Source of the DNA: Natrialba asiatica DSM 12278
GTDB taxonomy: Archaea > Halobacteriota > Halobacteria > Halobacteriales > Natrialbaceae
Reading direction: 5' to 3'
Length of the DNA: 64,000 nucleotides
NCBI RefSeq assembly: GCF_000337555.1
Contig: NZ_AOIO01000003.1
Span: 133,132-197,131 of the forward strand
The translations under genes were made by a program, and so were the position numbers. The notes beneath the pieces are model-generated. The model saw nothing but the letters and a program-made list of their open reading frames with translations, searched no databases and had not been told where the DNA came from. This document shows, one piece after another, positions 8,373 through 16,250 of this stretch. Numbering within the stretch: the first letter of the stretch is position 1; the number at the start of each line of letters is the position of its first letter.

Positions 8373-8867
8373 GACGACGGCGGGTCTGGGACGCTATCAG
8401 CTACCGATGTGTCCAGTTACAGACCGTTCCGTGAGAGCGTTCTACGCCTCGTTCAGCGAAAATCGTTGTTGTCACTCAAACAGCCAGTCGCGTGGAGACG
8501 GACGGTAAATGCCCTGAGGGGCGTCCTCAGAACCCTGTGGATTCTGATGTGCTGCAGGAGAACGGAACTCTCCTGAACGTCGCCGTCCGCCCGTCCTCTC
8601 ACGATTCTCTCCATTCGCGTCGGAGTTCTCGCCGAGTAGGTCTGCGAGCAGTAGTCCAACTCAACTCAACGATCTGTTCGTTCCTCAAACTAGCTCAACT
8701 AGACAGCGCCGAAGATTATAACACATACCGTTCCCGGTCTGTTATCCATATTCAGTTAACTTTGAACCCTAGTTAAAGTCCCCAGAGGTATTTGTAACCA
8801 CTCCAGGTTATCATATACAGTAGTAGTCATATATCTTTATGTGCTGGGCGTTGATCGTTCGCATGGA

Positions 8868-10394
8868 ATGTCGACCGAATCTCAGCCAACCAGCGATCGA
8901 AGAGGCAACATCGAACAACGCCACCAGGAGACCGCAGCAAATGTCGTTCCACCGAATTTGAAGCTCTACATCGGTGGCGAATGGACAACGAGTTCGTCGG
9001 GAGAAACGTTCGAAACGCGAGATCCAACGACCGGCGACTCGCTCGCGACTATCCAAGCGGGGAATCACGAGGATATCGATCGGGCGGTGGAGGCGGCGTG
9101 GACCGCCTACGACGAAACGTGGTCGGACTACTCAGCAGCGGACCGGCAGCGTGTTCTCGAGGAAATCGCGGACCGAGTCGAGCAACAGAACGAGGAGTTT
9201 GCCCTGCTCGAAACGCTCGACAACGGGAAGCCGATCAGCGAGTCCAGAGTCGATATGGAGTTAGTCGCCGATCACTTCCGCTATTTCGCCGGCGCGGTCC
9301 GTGTCAACGGCGGTGAGACGATCCCAAGTGGCGGTGATAGCCAGCACGTCCAAACGATCGCTGAACCGTACGGCGTCGTCGGCCAAATTATACCGTGGAA
9401 CTTCCCGCTGTTGATGGCCGCTTGGAAGCTCGGTCCAGCACTCGCCGCAGGAAACTGTTCCGTGCTCAAGCCGGCCGAAGAGACACCGTTGACAATTCTC
9501 AAGCTCATGGGTGAAGTCGATGACGTGCTCCCCGACGGGGTCGTAAACGTCGTTACCGGATTCGGTCCCGAGGCTGGCGAACCGCTGGCTACGCATCCGG
9601 ATATTCGGAAGCTCGCGTTCACCGGATCGACCGAAATCGGCAAGCAAGTGATGGCACAGGCTGCCGAGAACGTCCACGACGTCACACTCGAACTCGGCGG
9701 GAAGAGCCCGTTGATCATCTATCCCGATGCGGACCTCGACAAGGCGGTCAGCACGACGATAACGGCCATCTTCTACAATACGGGTGAGTGCTGTTCCGCG
9801 GGTTCGCGGCTGTTCATCCACAGCGATATCAAAGACGAGTTCCTCGACGCCTTGGCGTCCACCGCGGAGGATCTCGTCATCGACGATCCGCTCCTCGAAG
9901 AGACGACCCTGGGACCGAAAGTGACCGAAGAACAAGCCCAAAACACGCTCGAGTATATCCAAGAAGCGCGTGACGCTGGTGCCGATTTCATCACCGGTGG
10001 AGACGTGCCGGACGACGAAGCACTCGAAGAGGGAAGCTTCGTTTCGCCGACGCTGATCGACAACATCGACCACGACAACCGTGCCGTCCAGGAGGAAATC
10101 TTCGGTCCAGTCCAAGAAGTCTTCGAGTGGACCGACTACGAGAAGATGATCGAACTGGCGAACGACGTCGACTACGGACTCGCAGCGGGCATCCTCACTA
10201 ACGACCTGACGAAAGCCTATCAGACGGCAAAAGACATCGAAGCCGGGACGGTATGGGTGAACCAGTACAACTCTTTCCCAGCCGGGCAACCCTTCGGCGG
10301 CTACAAGGAGTCCGGTATCGGTCGTGAGATCGGATACGAAGCGCTCGCCGACCACTATACACAGACGAAAACCATCAACGTCGCGTTGGAGTAG
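8868..10394 (+). CDS. NAD(P)+-dependent aldehyde dehydrogenase
   Basis: A complete ALDH of 508 residues. Motifs in order: IIPWNFPLLMAAWKLGPALA with the catalytic Asn N178, LKPAEETPL in the cofactor pocket, FTGSTEIGK near 251-259, LELGGKSP with general base E275, and NTGECCSAGSRL with nucleophile C309. It oxidises an aldehyde to the acid; close relatives act on glycolaldehyde, lactaldehyde, betaine aldehyde and others. ATG 8868 is preferred over the in-frame GTG at 8841, which lies within the expected TATA-to-start spacing. The next gene starts 3 nt after the stop, so they form one unit. A link to lactaldehyde from fucose breakdown is possible but unproven. Confidence 0.94.
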   Translation: MSTESQPTSDRRGNIEQRHQETAANVVPPNLKLYIGGEWTTSSSGETFETRDPTTGDSLATIQAGNHEDIDRAVEAAWTAYDETWSDYSAADRQRVLEEIADRVEQQNEEFALLETLDNGKPISESRVDMELVADHFRYFAGAVRVNGGETIPSGGDSQHVQTIAEPYGVVGQIIPWNFPLLMAAWKLGPALAAGNCSVLKPAEETPLTILKLMGEVDDVLPDGVVNVVTGFGPEAGEPLATHPDIRKLAFTGSTEIGKQVMAQAAENVHDVTLELGGKSPLIIYPDADLDKAVSTTITAIFYNTGECCSAGSRLFIHSDIKDEFLDALASTAEDLVIDDPLLEETTLGPKVTEEQAQNTLEYIQEARDAGADFITGGDVPDDEALEEGSFVSPTLIDNIDHDNRAVQEEIFGPVQEVFEWTDYEKMIELANDVDYGLAAGILTNDLTKAYQTAKDIEAGTVWVNQYNSFPAGQPFGGYKESGIGREIGYEALADHYTQTKTINVALE

Positions 10395-10397
10395 GCG

Positions 10398-10838
10398 ATG
10401 AGTGAGCCGGTCTCGATCCCGTTTCCCGAATGGGATGGCGAGCGCGTCCGCCATCTTACCGTCGCACCTAACGGCGGTGTTTACGTCGTCCCGTCGGGAG
10501 CCCACGAGCGCTTGCATCAAATCGTCGTTGGGAACTCGGCTATCGGAGCGCAGTTCGACGGGCCGACCGGAACGAAGGTCGAACTCGCGCTTGCGGGCTG
10601 GGTACAACTCCAGAGCGATCAGCTGACTGATCGAGTCAACGTTGACGCCCCCGACGGATTCGATGGGACTGAACTCGTCCGGACGTTCGCTCAAATGCAC
10701 GAGGCCGGATCGATCGCCGTCGCACTCCATCCGTCGGGGGAGGTACGTACGTGCACGATCCCCGAATTATCTCTTCCCGGTAACGGAGATCGCGTGCCGG
10801 TGTCAGTGGGAGGCGAGAACGCAGCAACAGAGGAGTGA
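10398..10838 (+). CDS. Hypothetical protein coupled to the aldehyde dehydrogenase
   Basis: This 146-residue soluble acidic protein begins 3 nt after the ALDH stop and is surely co-transcribed. I do not recognise a family. It has no membrane segment, signal peptide or cysteine cluster; one cysteine lies late, in VRTCTIPEL. The sequence is mostly predicted beta-strand (RHLTVAPNGGVYVVPSG, TKVELALAGWVQL), suggesting a small beta-rich domain. It is not the DUF779 protein often found next to acetaldehyde dehydrogenases, because the Cys-rich DUF779 pattern is missing. Base composition matches its neighbours, so it looks like a genuine gene. Confidence 0.75.
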   Translation: MSEPVSIPFPEWDGERVRHLTVAPNGGVYVVPSGAHERLHQIVVGNSAIGAQFDGPTGTKVELALAGWVQLQSDQLTDRVNVDAPDGFDGTELVRTFAQMHEAGSIAVALHPSGEVRTCTIPELSLPGNGDRVPVSVGGENAATEE

Positions 10839-11179
10839 CAAGGATCGAACCGAGCCGAAAACAAGTACCACCGGCAGTTCGACCAAGTGAAGGCGAATGC
10901 TCGCACGAACAGGGTACTTGCGTCGGATTTTTACACACCCACAGCCGGTGGATCAGTACGAGCGTGCTACCGCTGATAAAAATTTGCCCGAATCCGGGAA
11001 CGGCTGTCCTACTGGCGATCGTTTCGGGACGAACTGTGCGGTGTTCCCGCCAGCGATGACGGAGCGACAGTCTGCAGTGTCTTGAGCACCATCGGTTCGG
11101 CGCAGCAGCCGCGAGCTTCGTCGATAGAGTAATACCAACAGTTATATTATTAGATGGTATTATTACTCTAGTGAGTACA
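10839..11179. other. Intergenic stretch before the MetE-like gene
   Basis: No gene is convincing here. A 62-residue frame (10897-11085) has no family resemblance and no promoter evidence. The last 55 nt are AT-rich and hold the operator and promoter of the next gene. Confidence 0.5.
11126..11169 (+). promoter_or_regulatory. Promoter flanked by inverted-repeat arms
   Basis: AGAGTAATACCA (11126-11137) and TGGTATTATTACTCT (11155-11169) are inverted copies (3-nt indel in one arm) that bracket the AT-rich TATA region TTATATTATTA (11142-11152). A regulator bound to both arms would cover the promoter. Confidence 0.5.
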
Positions 11180-12334
11180 ATGACGAATACCACAGATCGA
11201 ATCCACACGACTCATATCGGTAGTCTCCCGCGACCGCCAGAACTGCTAGAACTGCTTAAAGCCCACCAGAACGGGGAAGACGTCGACGAAGGCGAGTGGA
11301 CCACAACCGTCGCAGACGCCACGAATGCTGTCCTCGAACGACAGGCCGAGGTCGGCCTCGATGTCGTCAATAACGGCGAACAGTCGCGAGTCTCGTTCAA
11401 CTGGTACGTCGCGGACCGACTCAGTGGCATTGGCGGCACGCGCGAGCAGGATCTCTGGGCCGACCTTCAAGCGTTTCCGGAGTACGCCGAGGAGACGTTC
11501 GAGACGGATATCATCGACCTCGCGATGCAGCCTGTTGTCACCGGTCCCGTCGAGTATACCGGCCACGAGGAGGCCGAAGCTGAACTCGGCGGATTCCGCG
11601 ACGCGATCGAAGCCGTTGACACCGACTTCGAGGGAACGTTCGTAACCTCGGCATCGCCGAGCGTCGTCGCAACCACGCACGTCGACGAGTATTACGACTC
11701 GTACGAGGAGTTCCTCTTTGCCGTCGCGGACGCGATGCAAGAGGAGTACGAACTGATTGCCGAGACCGGAATGACCCTTCAGCTCGACGCACCCGAACTG
11801 CTCACCATCGGCCAAACGGCGGCCTATGCGGACGAATCTCGTGGAGAAATCAGGGACGCTACTCGCCTTCACGTCGAAGCGCTCAACGAGGCGTTGAAGA
11901 ACGTCCCTGCCGAGCAGGTTCGCCTTCACACCTGCTGGGGAAGCTACGAGGGCCCACACCATCTCGATACGGACCTCGCTGACCTCCTTCCAGAAATCTA
12001 CGATGCCGATATCACGGGATTAAGTATCGAACAGGCAAACCCCCGCCACCAGCACGAGTACCGCGCGTTTTCGGAACACCCGCTTCCGGACGGCTGGACG
12101 TTACTACCTGGTGTTGTCGATGTGAAGACGAACATCATCGACCACCCGGAGACGATCGCAGACCGCCTCGAACGCGTCGCCGATGCGGTCGACGACGGGA
12201 CGCCGCTTGTCGCCGCGCCCGATTGCGGCTTTGGAACGCAGGCCGGCCTCGGCATGGTCCACCCCGAAATCGCGTGGGCGAAACTCGAGGCCCTCGTCGA
12301 AGGTGCGGAGATCGCAACCGAACGTATTTACTGA
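11180..12334 (+). CDS. Cobalamin-independent methionine synthase-like (MetE C-terminal domain) zinc methyltransferase
   Basis: The protein (384 residues) is a single UROD/MetE-like TIM barrel. The start THIGSLPRPPELLELL is the family signature. The zinc site is complete: VRLHTCWG (His and Cys), SIEQANPRH (Glu) and APDCGFG (second Cys). Short MetE-like proteins in archaea transfer methyl groups to homocysteine from a corrinoid protein or another donor, while some relatives are epoxyalkane:coenzyme M transferases; I cannot choose between them. GTG at 11171 is an alternative start. The gene stands alone behind a promoter with inverted-repeat arms, so it is probably tightly regulated. Confidence 0.85.
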   Translation: MTNTTDRIHTTHIGSLPRPPELLELLKAHQNGEDVDEGEWTTTVADATNAVLERQAEVGLDVVNNGEQSRVSFNWYVADRLSGIGGTREQDLWADLQAFPEYAEETFETDIIDLAMQPVVTGPVEYTGHEEAEAELGGFRDAIEAVDTDFEGTFVTSASPSVVATTHVDEYYDSYEEFLFAVADAMQEEYELIAETGMTLQLDAPELLTIGQTAAYADESRGEIRDATRLHVEALNEALKNVPAEQVRLHTCWGSYEGPHHLDTDLADLLPEIYDADITGLSIEQANPRHQHEYRAFSEHPLPDGWTLLPGVVDVKTNIIDHPETIADRLERVADAVDDGTPLVAAPDCGFGTQAGLGMVHPEIAWAKLEALVEGAEIATERIY

Positions 12335-12865
12335 TGAGTATCTATATCAGATAACATATGATATTCGTGATAGTTCAAATTGTATATAATACTACATGAA
12401 ATGAGATGTGTTCGGCTTTACTCGCATTCCTTGAGGGATACCGTTCTTGGCCGTTCACTTCGTCGATAGTCACTGAATCAGTGGAAGGCGTCCATAGTGG
12501 GAGTTTCGGCTACAGATTACCCACCCGCGATGCGAGTTCAGTTGGACGTCGGGGACGGTAGAACGAGTTACTCGTACTTATCGTATTTTCCCTCGCAAAC
12601 GAAAGTAGGATCTGAAATGCCAGATCACAAAGATACTAGACGGAAAGATAATCGTGATCGATACCGTCGGACAGACGAACCGATCGAAAATCGATGACGA
12701 CATCGAACGACGATCTCGAGATCGACGATATCTGGGGGAAACCAGGGCCGGCCGTGGGCAACTATGGTGCGTTCTTGAAGCGGTCACGGTCGCCGCTTCG
12801 GGCGAACTGTCAGAACGCTTTTCCTGTGTTACGCTGTACGTGTCCGTAATACGTATCGATCGACA
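12335..12865. other. Intergenic region, AT-rich at its left end
   Basis: About 530 nt with no convincing gene. The first 80 nt are AT-rich. A 51-codon frame (12694-12849) is listed separately as a weak candidate. Confidence 0.5.
12694..12849 (+). CDS. Possible small hypothetical protein
   Basis: A 51-codon frame begins with an acidic, haloarchaeal-looking stretch (SNDDLEIDDIWGKPGPA) and ends 16 nt before the HEAT-repeat gene. The C-terminal half is basic and holds three cysteines (CQ and CTCP). It could be a small gene or the relic of a longer one; no family is recognised and there is no clear promoter. Confidence 0.2.
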   Translation: MTTSNDDLEIDDIWGKPGPAVGNYGAFLKRSRSPLRANCQNAFPVLRCTCP

Positions 12866-13873
12866 ATGGACGACTCTCTTGACCTGCCACTAAGTGACGA
12901 ACTGATCGATCAACTTCGAAGTAGTAGCCGAGAGCAGACCTGTGAACGACTCGAGGGGTATCGCGAGGCAAACGCCGACGTACAGAAAGAACTCGTTCGA
13001 GCGTTGCAATCGATCGCAGTCGAGCAGCCGGCCGTACTCGCGCCGTTCGTTCCCGAACTGCTCCCGTTTCTCACCGCCGAAGAACGATCGGTTCGACTGA
13101 CGACCGCGAAGCTGTTCGTTTCCCTATCGAAGACGAGACCCGACGCGATGGTCGATACCGTCGACGCGATAGCTGCCCGACTCGCCGACAAGTCGGAGTT
13201 CTACTACGTCCGGGCGCGCTTGGCCGAGACGCTTGGGTACGTCGCAGTCGAGTATCCCGAGAAAGCCACGACACCCGACCTGCTCGCGGATCTCCGGACC
13301 GGCCTCTCGTTCGACGAACCGGAAGTGAAAGAAAAACTGGCGAAAGCACTCGCCTACGTCGCATTCGGCAACCCTCGTCGATTGCGCCACTGGATCTCGG
13401 ATCTCGCGGCCCATCTCGACGCCGAGAACGAACTCGTCCGCTATTACCTTAGCACGGCGATTGTGGCAGTCGGCTGTGAGCAACCGGCCGCACTGTCTGA
13501 CAGTGTCGGCGAACTCGGTTCCCGTCTCGACGACGAGTGTCCGTACGTCTGCGGACGTGCGGCCGAGGCACTCGGGTTGCTTGCGGGTGCTACTCCGGAC
13601 ACGTCGATAGTTCCCGAAAAACGGCTTGTCGCCGTCGGCTCGGCGAGTGACGAACCGTTTGTAACCGAACGCGTACGGTTTGCGCTTGCTCGTCTCGAGA
13701 GCGAGAGTTGGGTCGACTCCGATGACGAGATCGCCTCGCCCGAATCGATCCGCGATCGGGTGGACGAAATTGCCGACGCAATCGCGTCACCTGACGGCGA
13801 ATGTACTCAGTGTGGCGGGTCGCTTCCAGAGCGTGGACCGCCGATGTGCCCGCGCTGCGGGACGCCGTACTGA
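12866..13873 (+). CDS. HEAT-repeat protein with C-terminal zinc ribbon
   Basis: The first 270 residues of this 335-residue protein are made of roughly 35-40-residue helical repeats with the HEAT/armadillo look (for example VRLTTAKLFVSLSKTRPDAM, then YYVRARLAETLGYVAVEYPE, then VKEKLAKALAYVAFGNPR). A short acidic linker leads to a C-terminal zinc ribbon with Cys at 313, 316, 328 and 331 (CTQCGG and CPRCGTPY). HEAT arrays are protein-binding scaffolds, so it probably acts as an adaptor or assembly factor; the partner is unknown. The convergent or divergent neighbours do not point to a pathway. It ends 62 nt before an iron-regulated promoter, but is unlikely to be part of that unit. Confidence 0.85.
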   Translation: MDDSLDLPLSDELIDQLRSSSREQTCERLEGYREANADVQKELVRALQSIAVEQPAVLAPFVPELLPFLTAEERSVRLTTAKLFVSLSKTRPDAMVDTVDAIAARLADKSEFYYVRARLAETLGYVAVEYPEKATTPDLLADLRTGLSFDEPEVKEKLAKALAYVAFGNPRRLRHWISDLAAHLDAENELVRYYLSTAIVAVGCEQPAALSDSVGELGSRLDDECPYVCGRAAEALGLLAGATPDTSIVPEKRLVAVGSASDEPFVTERVRFALARLESESWVDSDDEIASPESIRDRVDEIADAIASPDGECTQCGGSLPERGPPMCPRCGTPY

Positions 13874-13881
13874 GCCGAATA

Positions 13882-13931
13882 TTTAGGTGGGCCAAAAACG
13901 AAGCAGTTATTATATTTTAGGTCAGCCTAAA
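13882..13931 (+). promoter_or_regulatory. Two DtxR/IdeR-like iron boxes around a TATA element
   Basis: A perfect inverted repeat TTTAGG-TCAG-CCTAAA (13916-13931) overlaps the TATA region TATATTTT (13911-13918). A second, imperfect copy TTTAGG-TGGG-CCAAAA lies at 13882-13897 with the same 4-nt spacer. The shape matches operators of DtxR-family iron repressors (SirR/Idr in haloarchaea), so the downstream genes should be induced when iron is low. Confidence 0.7.
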
Positions 13932-13935
13932 TAGT

Positions 13936-14145
13936 ATGTCAAGCATCGGCGCGGCACGTGAGGGACTGACGCGGCGGGCGTACGGGATAGACGATGAAAC
14001 AGTTGCAACCGGCGGGAACCCCGCCGACTGTATCGGCGGAACGGGAAGCGAGAAGGTCGGGTCGAGCGATTTCGGTGCCGTAACTGACGGGACAGAACTC
14101 TTCGACCGACGACGCGCATCGGCGAGCAGTAACGGGGAGTTCTAA
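13936..14145 (+). CDS. Small leader ORF upstream of the iron-type binding protein
   Basis: A 69-codon frame starts at the ATG about 21 nt after the TATA/iron-box element, the spacing expected for a leaderless start, and stops one nt before the GTG of the next gene. The product (many Gly, Ser, Asp; one Cys) resembles nothing I know. The DNA holds a strong hairpin CGGCGGG-AAC-CCCGCCG (14010-14026). It is either a short translated leader, which would couple translation to the next gene, or a structured 5' leader of about 210 nt. Haloarchaeal leaders of this length are uncommon. Confidence 0.35.
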   Translation: MSSIGAAREGLTRRAYGIDDETVATGGNPADCIGGTGSEKVGSSDFGAVTDGTELFDRRRASASSNGEF

Positions 14146-14146
14146 C

Positions 14147-15325
14147 GTGACGACCGGTAGTGATCCGGAGACGACGAGACAGTCGACGCGACGAGACGTC
14201 GTGAGATACGGCGGTGCAGTCGTTGGGGCCGGCGTCCTCGCCGGGTGCCTCAATAGCGGGCCGTCCGAATCGGAAGAGACGGGCGAGGGCGGCTATACCG
14301 TCGAAATATCGCCGGCGGGAGCGGTTACTTTCGACTCGCCGCCGGAAACCGTCTTCACGCGATTGACACACCACGCCGGAATGGCGTTCGCACTCGGGCG
14401 CGGTGATACCGTTAACGCGATGCACGCGCCAGAGTACTACGATGCACTGTGGAATCAATTCGTCGAGCGCCTTCCTGGTGTGTCGCTCGATTGGACGGGA
14501 CTGTACTCCTCGTGGGAGCCCGACAAGGAGATGTTATACGAACTGAACAGTGATATTCATCTCGCTGATGTTGCGGGGATCACACAACTCAATAGCTGGA
14601 CTCGTGACGACGTCGACGAGATTGCAACGAGCGTCGCGCCGTGGTTCGGAAATTCGCTTAGCGATCGTCATCGGGAACCGACCGGAGAGTGGGCGGACGG
14701 GTACCGGTATTACGGATTGTGGGAGCAGTTCGAAATCGTCGCCGAAGCTTTCCAGGAGCGAGAGCGGTATCGGGAACTGGCAACGATACGGAGGGGATTG
14801 TTCGACGCGATCGAGGCGGATCTCCCGTCGGATCAAGCCCGTCCGACCGTCGCGCTGATCGGACTGAGCGAAATCGAGAGTCCTTACGTCTACACTACCG
14901 ATGCGCCGGGGTTTCTAACCGCACATCTGCGGCCGTTCGACCCGCTCGATGCGTTCGATGCGTCCATCGCCTCGGGCGACCGGGTGGATATGGAGGCGAT
15001 GTTGGACGCTGACCCCGACGTGATCTTCGCGCTCGGCGGGATGGTCCCGGAGACGGATATGGCGACGTTACGAACCGAGCTGCGCGAGCACGCAGTCGGT
15101 CAAGAACTCGCTGCAGTCGAGAACGACCGCGTGTATGCACAGGGCGCACGCTACCAGGGGCCGATTCTGAATCTCTTTCAGATAGAGATGACCGCAAAAC
15201 AGCTGTATCCCGACCGATTCGGATCCTGGCCGACCTATGAAGCGGGAGCGTATCCCGAGATTCCTGCGGACGAACAGCTATTTGATCGACAGCAGGTTGC
15301 GGCCATCATCACCGGTGATCCATGA
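14147..15325 (+). CDS. Iron/siderophore-type ABC transporter substrate-binding lipoprotein
   Basis: This 392-residue receptor belongs to the FecB/BtuF-like Peripla_BP_2 group. It has a Tat motif (TRRDVVRYGG, RR at 15-16), a hydrophobic stretch and a lipobox LAGC with C34, so it should be a lipid-anchored receptor. The two-lobe fold is visible as VFTRLTHHAGMAFALG, the DADPDVIFALGG segment typical of the second lobe, and NDRVYAQGARYQGP near the end. GTG 14147 is taken as the start because the Tat signal begins there. The upstream iron boxes indicate Fe-dependent repression. No permease or ATPase is adjacent in the window, so it must share a transporter encoded elsewhere. Confidence 0.87.
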   Translation: MTTGSDPETTRQSTRRDVVRYGGAVVGAGVLAGCLNSGPSESEETGEGGYTVEISPAGAVTFDSPPETVFTRLTHHAGMAFALGRGDTVNAMHAPEYYDALWNQFVERLPGVSLDWTGLYSSWEPDKEMLYELNSDIHLADVAGITQLNSWTRDDVDEIATSVAPWFGNSLSDRHREPTGEWADGYRYYGLWEQFEIVAEAFQERERYRELATIRRGLFDAIEADLPSDQARPTVALIGLSEIESPYVYTTDAPGFLTAHLRPFDPLDAFDASIASGDRVDMEAMLDADPDVIFALGGMVPETDMATLRTELREHAVGQELAAVENDRVYAQGARYQGPILNLFQIEMTAKQLYPDRFGSWPTYEAGAYPEIPADEQLFDRQQVAAIITGDP

Positions 15326-15344
15326 CCGGTCCGTGAAAACGGTC
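15324..15344. terminator. Hairpin overlapping the stop of the iron-binding protein gene
   Basis: GACCG (15324-15328) pairs with CGGTC (15340-15344) around a loop GTCCGTGAAAA. The loop sequence TCCGTGAA is shared with the hairpin at 7747-7767. A terminator role is plausible. Confidence 0.35.
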
Positions 15345-15947
15345 GAGTGTAATCGCGATCGTTAGTGGGACTCCCTGTTATAGCCGGTCTAAGTGAGTTC
15401 TGCAACGCACTCGATTACACATGTACCACTGTAAATGCCGATACTAGTCGTTCGACGAGTTCAGTGCGTGTAATTGTCGGGTGGTGGAGCGAGTCAGTTC
15501 GTGGCCGCTGTCGTTCGAGAGTGATGGCTTTCGTCACGAACTGGTCTCCTGAGGGAAAGTCGATTGGAAAGAGTCCGTCAAAATTTCCTAGAAGAACTCG
15601 GCGCGATCCCGTAGTATGCGATGGTTGCCGTGACTACTTCGGAGACTAGCTCCCGTGTAGCCGTACTCGTATACCATTGGAGAATCAAGAATATAATTAA
15701 CGTACATTATAAATCTGGGCGTAAAACAACCGACACGGGGGCGATAAGATCGCCCGTCGAATTCGGGTCAGCAGAGCGAATGTCGAGAAAGGACCAGTAG
15801 TAAGAGCGATAGAGACGGGACGACAGCCGGTAGTTTCGGTGTTGGTTCGTCGGAACTCGTAGGCAACGCCTGCATCAGGGGAAGTCCCGGCGGTCCGACG
15901 GTGATAGGACGCTATTACCGGAGTGACGACCCATAAGTTTAGATAGG
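15345..15947. other. Intergenic region without recognised genes
   Basis: About 600 nt. Short frames here have no haloarchaeal composition or family match. An AT-rich patch at 15680-15715 is promoter-like but has no gene at the right distance. Confidence 0.5.
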
Positions 15948-16250
15948 ATGCGCTATCAGTGCGAAGTAACAGTGGCACGCCGTCGACTACAGTTCGTTCG
16001 CGGACAGCTCGCGTGGATGCTGGCAATCATCATCGTTCTGACGGCCGTTAGCCTGTTCTCGTACGAATTGTTCTTTGTCGGATCGCTACTCGGGCTTTTG
16101 CTCATCGTCGAACTGACTGCGCCGGTCACCGTCCGGCCCCGATGGAGGCGACGACTGACGTTGGTCGTTCTCGGCGGTTTCGTTGCCTTCATCCTCGCCG
16201 TAGGTCACCGGTTCGTCGAAGTTCTTCCGCCGGAGGTGATACCGTGGTGA
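15948..16250 (+). CDS. Small membrane protein at the head of the DUF4350-MoxR unit
   Basis: A 100-residue protein with three hydrophobic segments (about 22-40, 42-58 and 72-90) separated by Arg-rich turns (RPRWRRR). It overlaps the next gene by 4 nt (GTGA), a sign of translational coupling. A GTG at 15972 is an alternative start. I do not know the family by name, but a small membrane protein at this place fits the membrane complex suggested by the neighbouring DUF4350, MoxR and DUF58 genes. Confidence 0.7.
   Translation: MRYQCEVTVARRRLQFVRGQLAWMLAIIIVLTAVSLFSYELFFVGSLLGLLLIVELTAPVTVRPRWRRRLTLVVLGGFVAFILAVGHRFVEVLPPEVIPW

Larger units (their letters stand above)
7589..8867. other. Long gene-poor stretch with mobile-element debris
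   Basis: This interval of about 1.28 kb holds no convincing intact gene. It contains a hairpin (7747-7767), a decayed transposase fragment (7802-8205, minus strand), a cluster of four short hairpins (8260-8372), and about 400 nt without recognised features before the promoter of the aldehyde dehydrogenase gene. A TATA-like ATATATCTTT lies near 8828-8837. Confidence 0.6.

Noticed and set aside
8453-8776. Possible 3' end of a TnpB-like gene (frame with QENGTLLNVAVRPS)
   Set aside because: The resemblance to haloarchaeal transposon tails is faint, the frame is short and no RuvC or zinc-finger motif is present.
9261-10730. Long minus-strand frame of 489 codons opposite the aldehyde dehydrogenase
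   Set aside because: It is an antisense shadow of high-GC coding DNA; the plus-strand frame has all the ALDH motifs. Similar antisense frames lie opposite the NhaC and other genes.
12497-12697. 66-codon frame upstream of the HEAT-repeat gene
   Set aside because: No haloarchaeal composition, no family and no promoter; it overlaps the start of a better candidate.
13936-14146. Cobalamin riboswitch in the leader of the iron-type binding protein gene
   Set aside because: The string CCGCCGACTGTA resembles the B12-box, but the other conserved elements (such as the AGxCAGGA-type segment) are missing, and the upstream boxes point to iron.
15365-15649. 94-codon frame after the iron-binding protein gene
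   Set aside because: Composition is basic and random-like; no start context or homology pattern.
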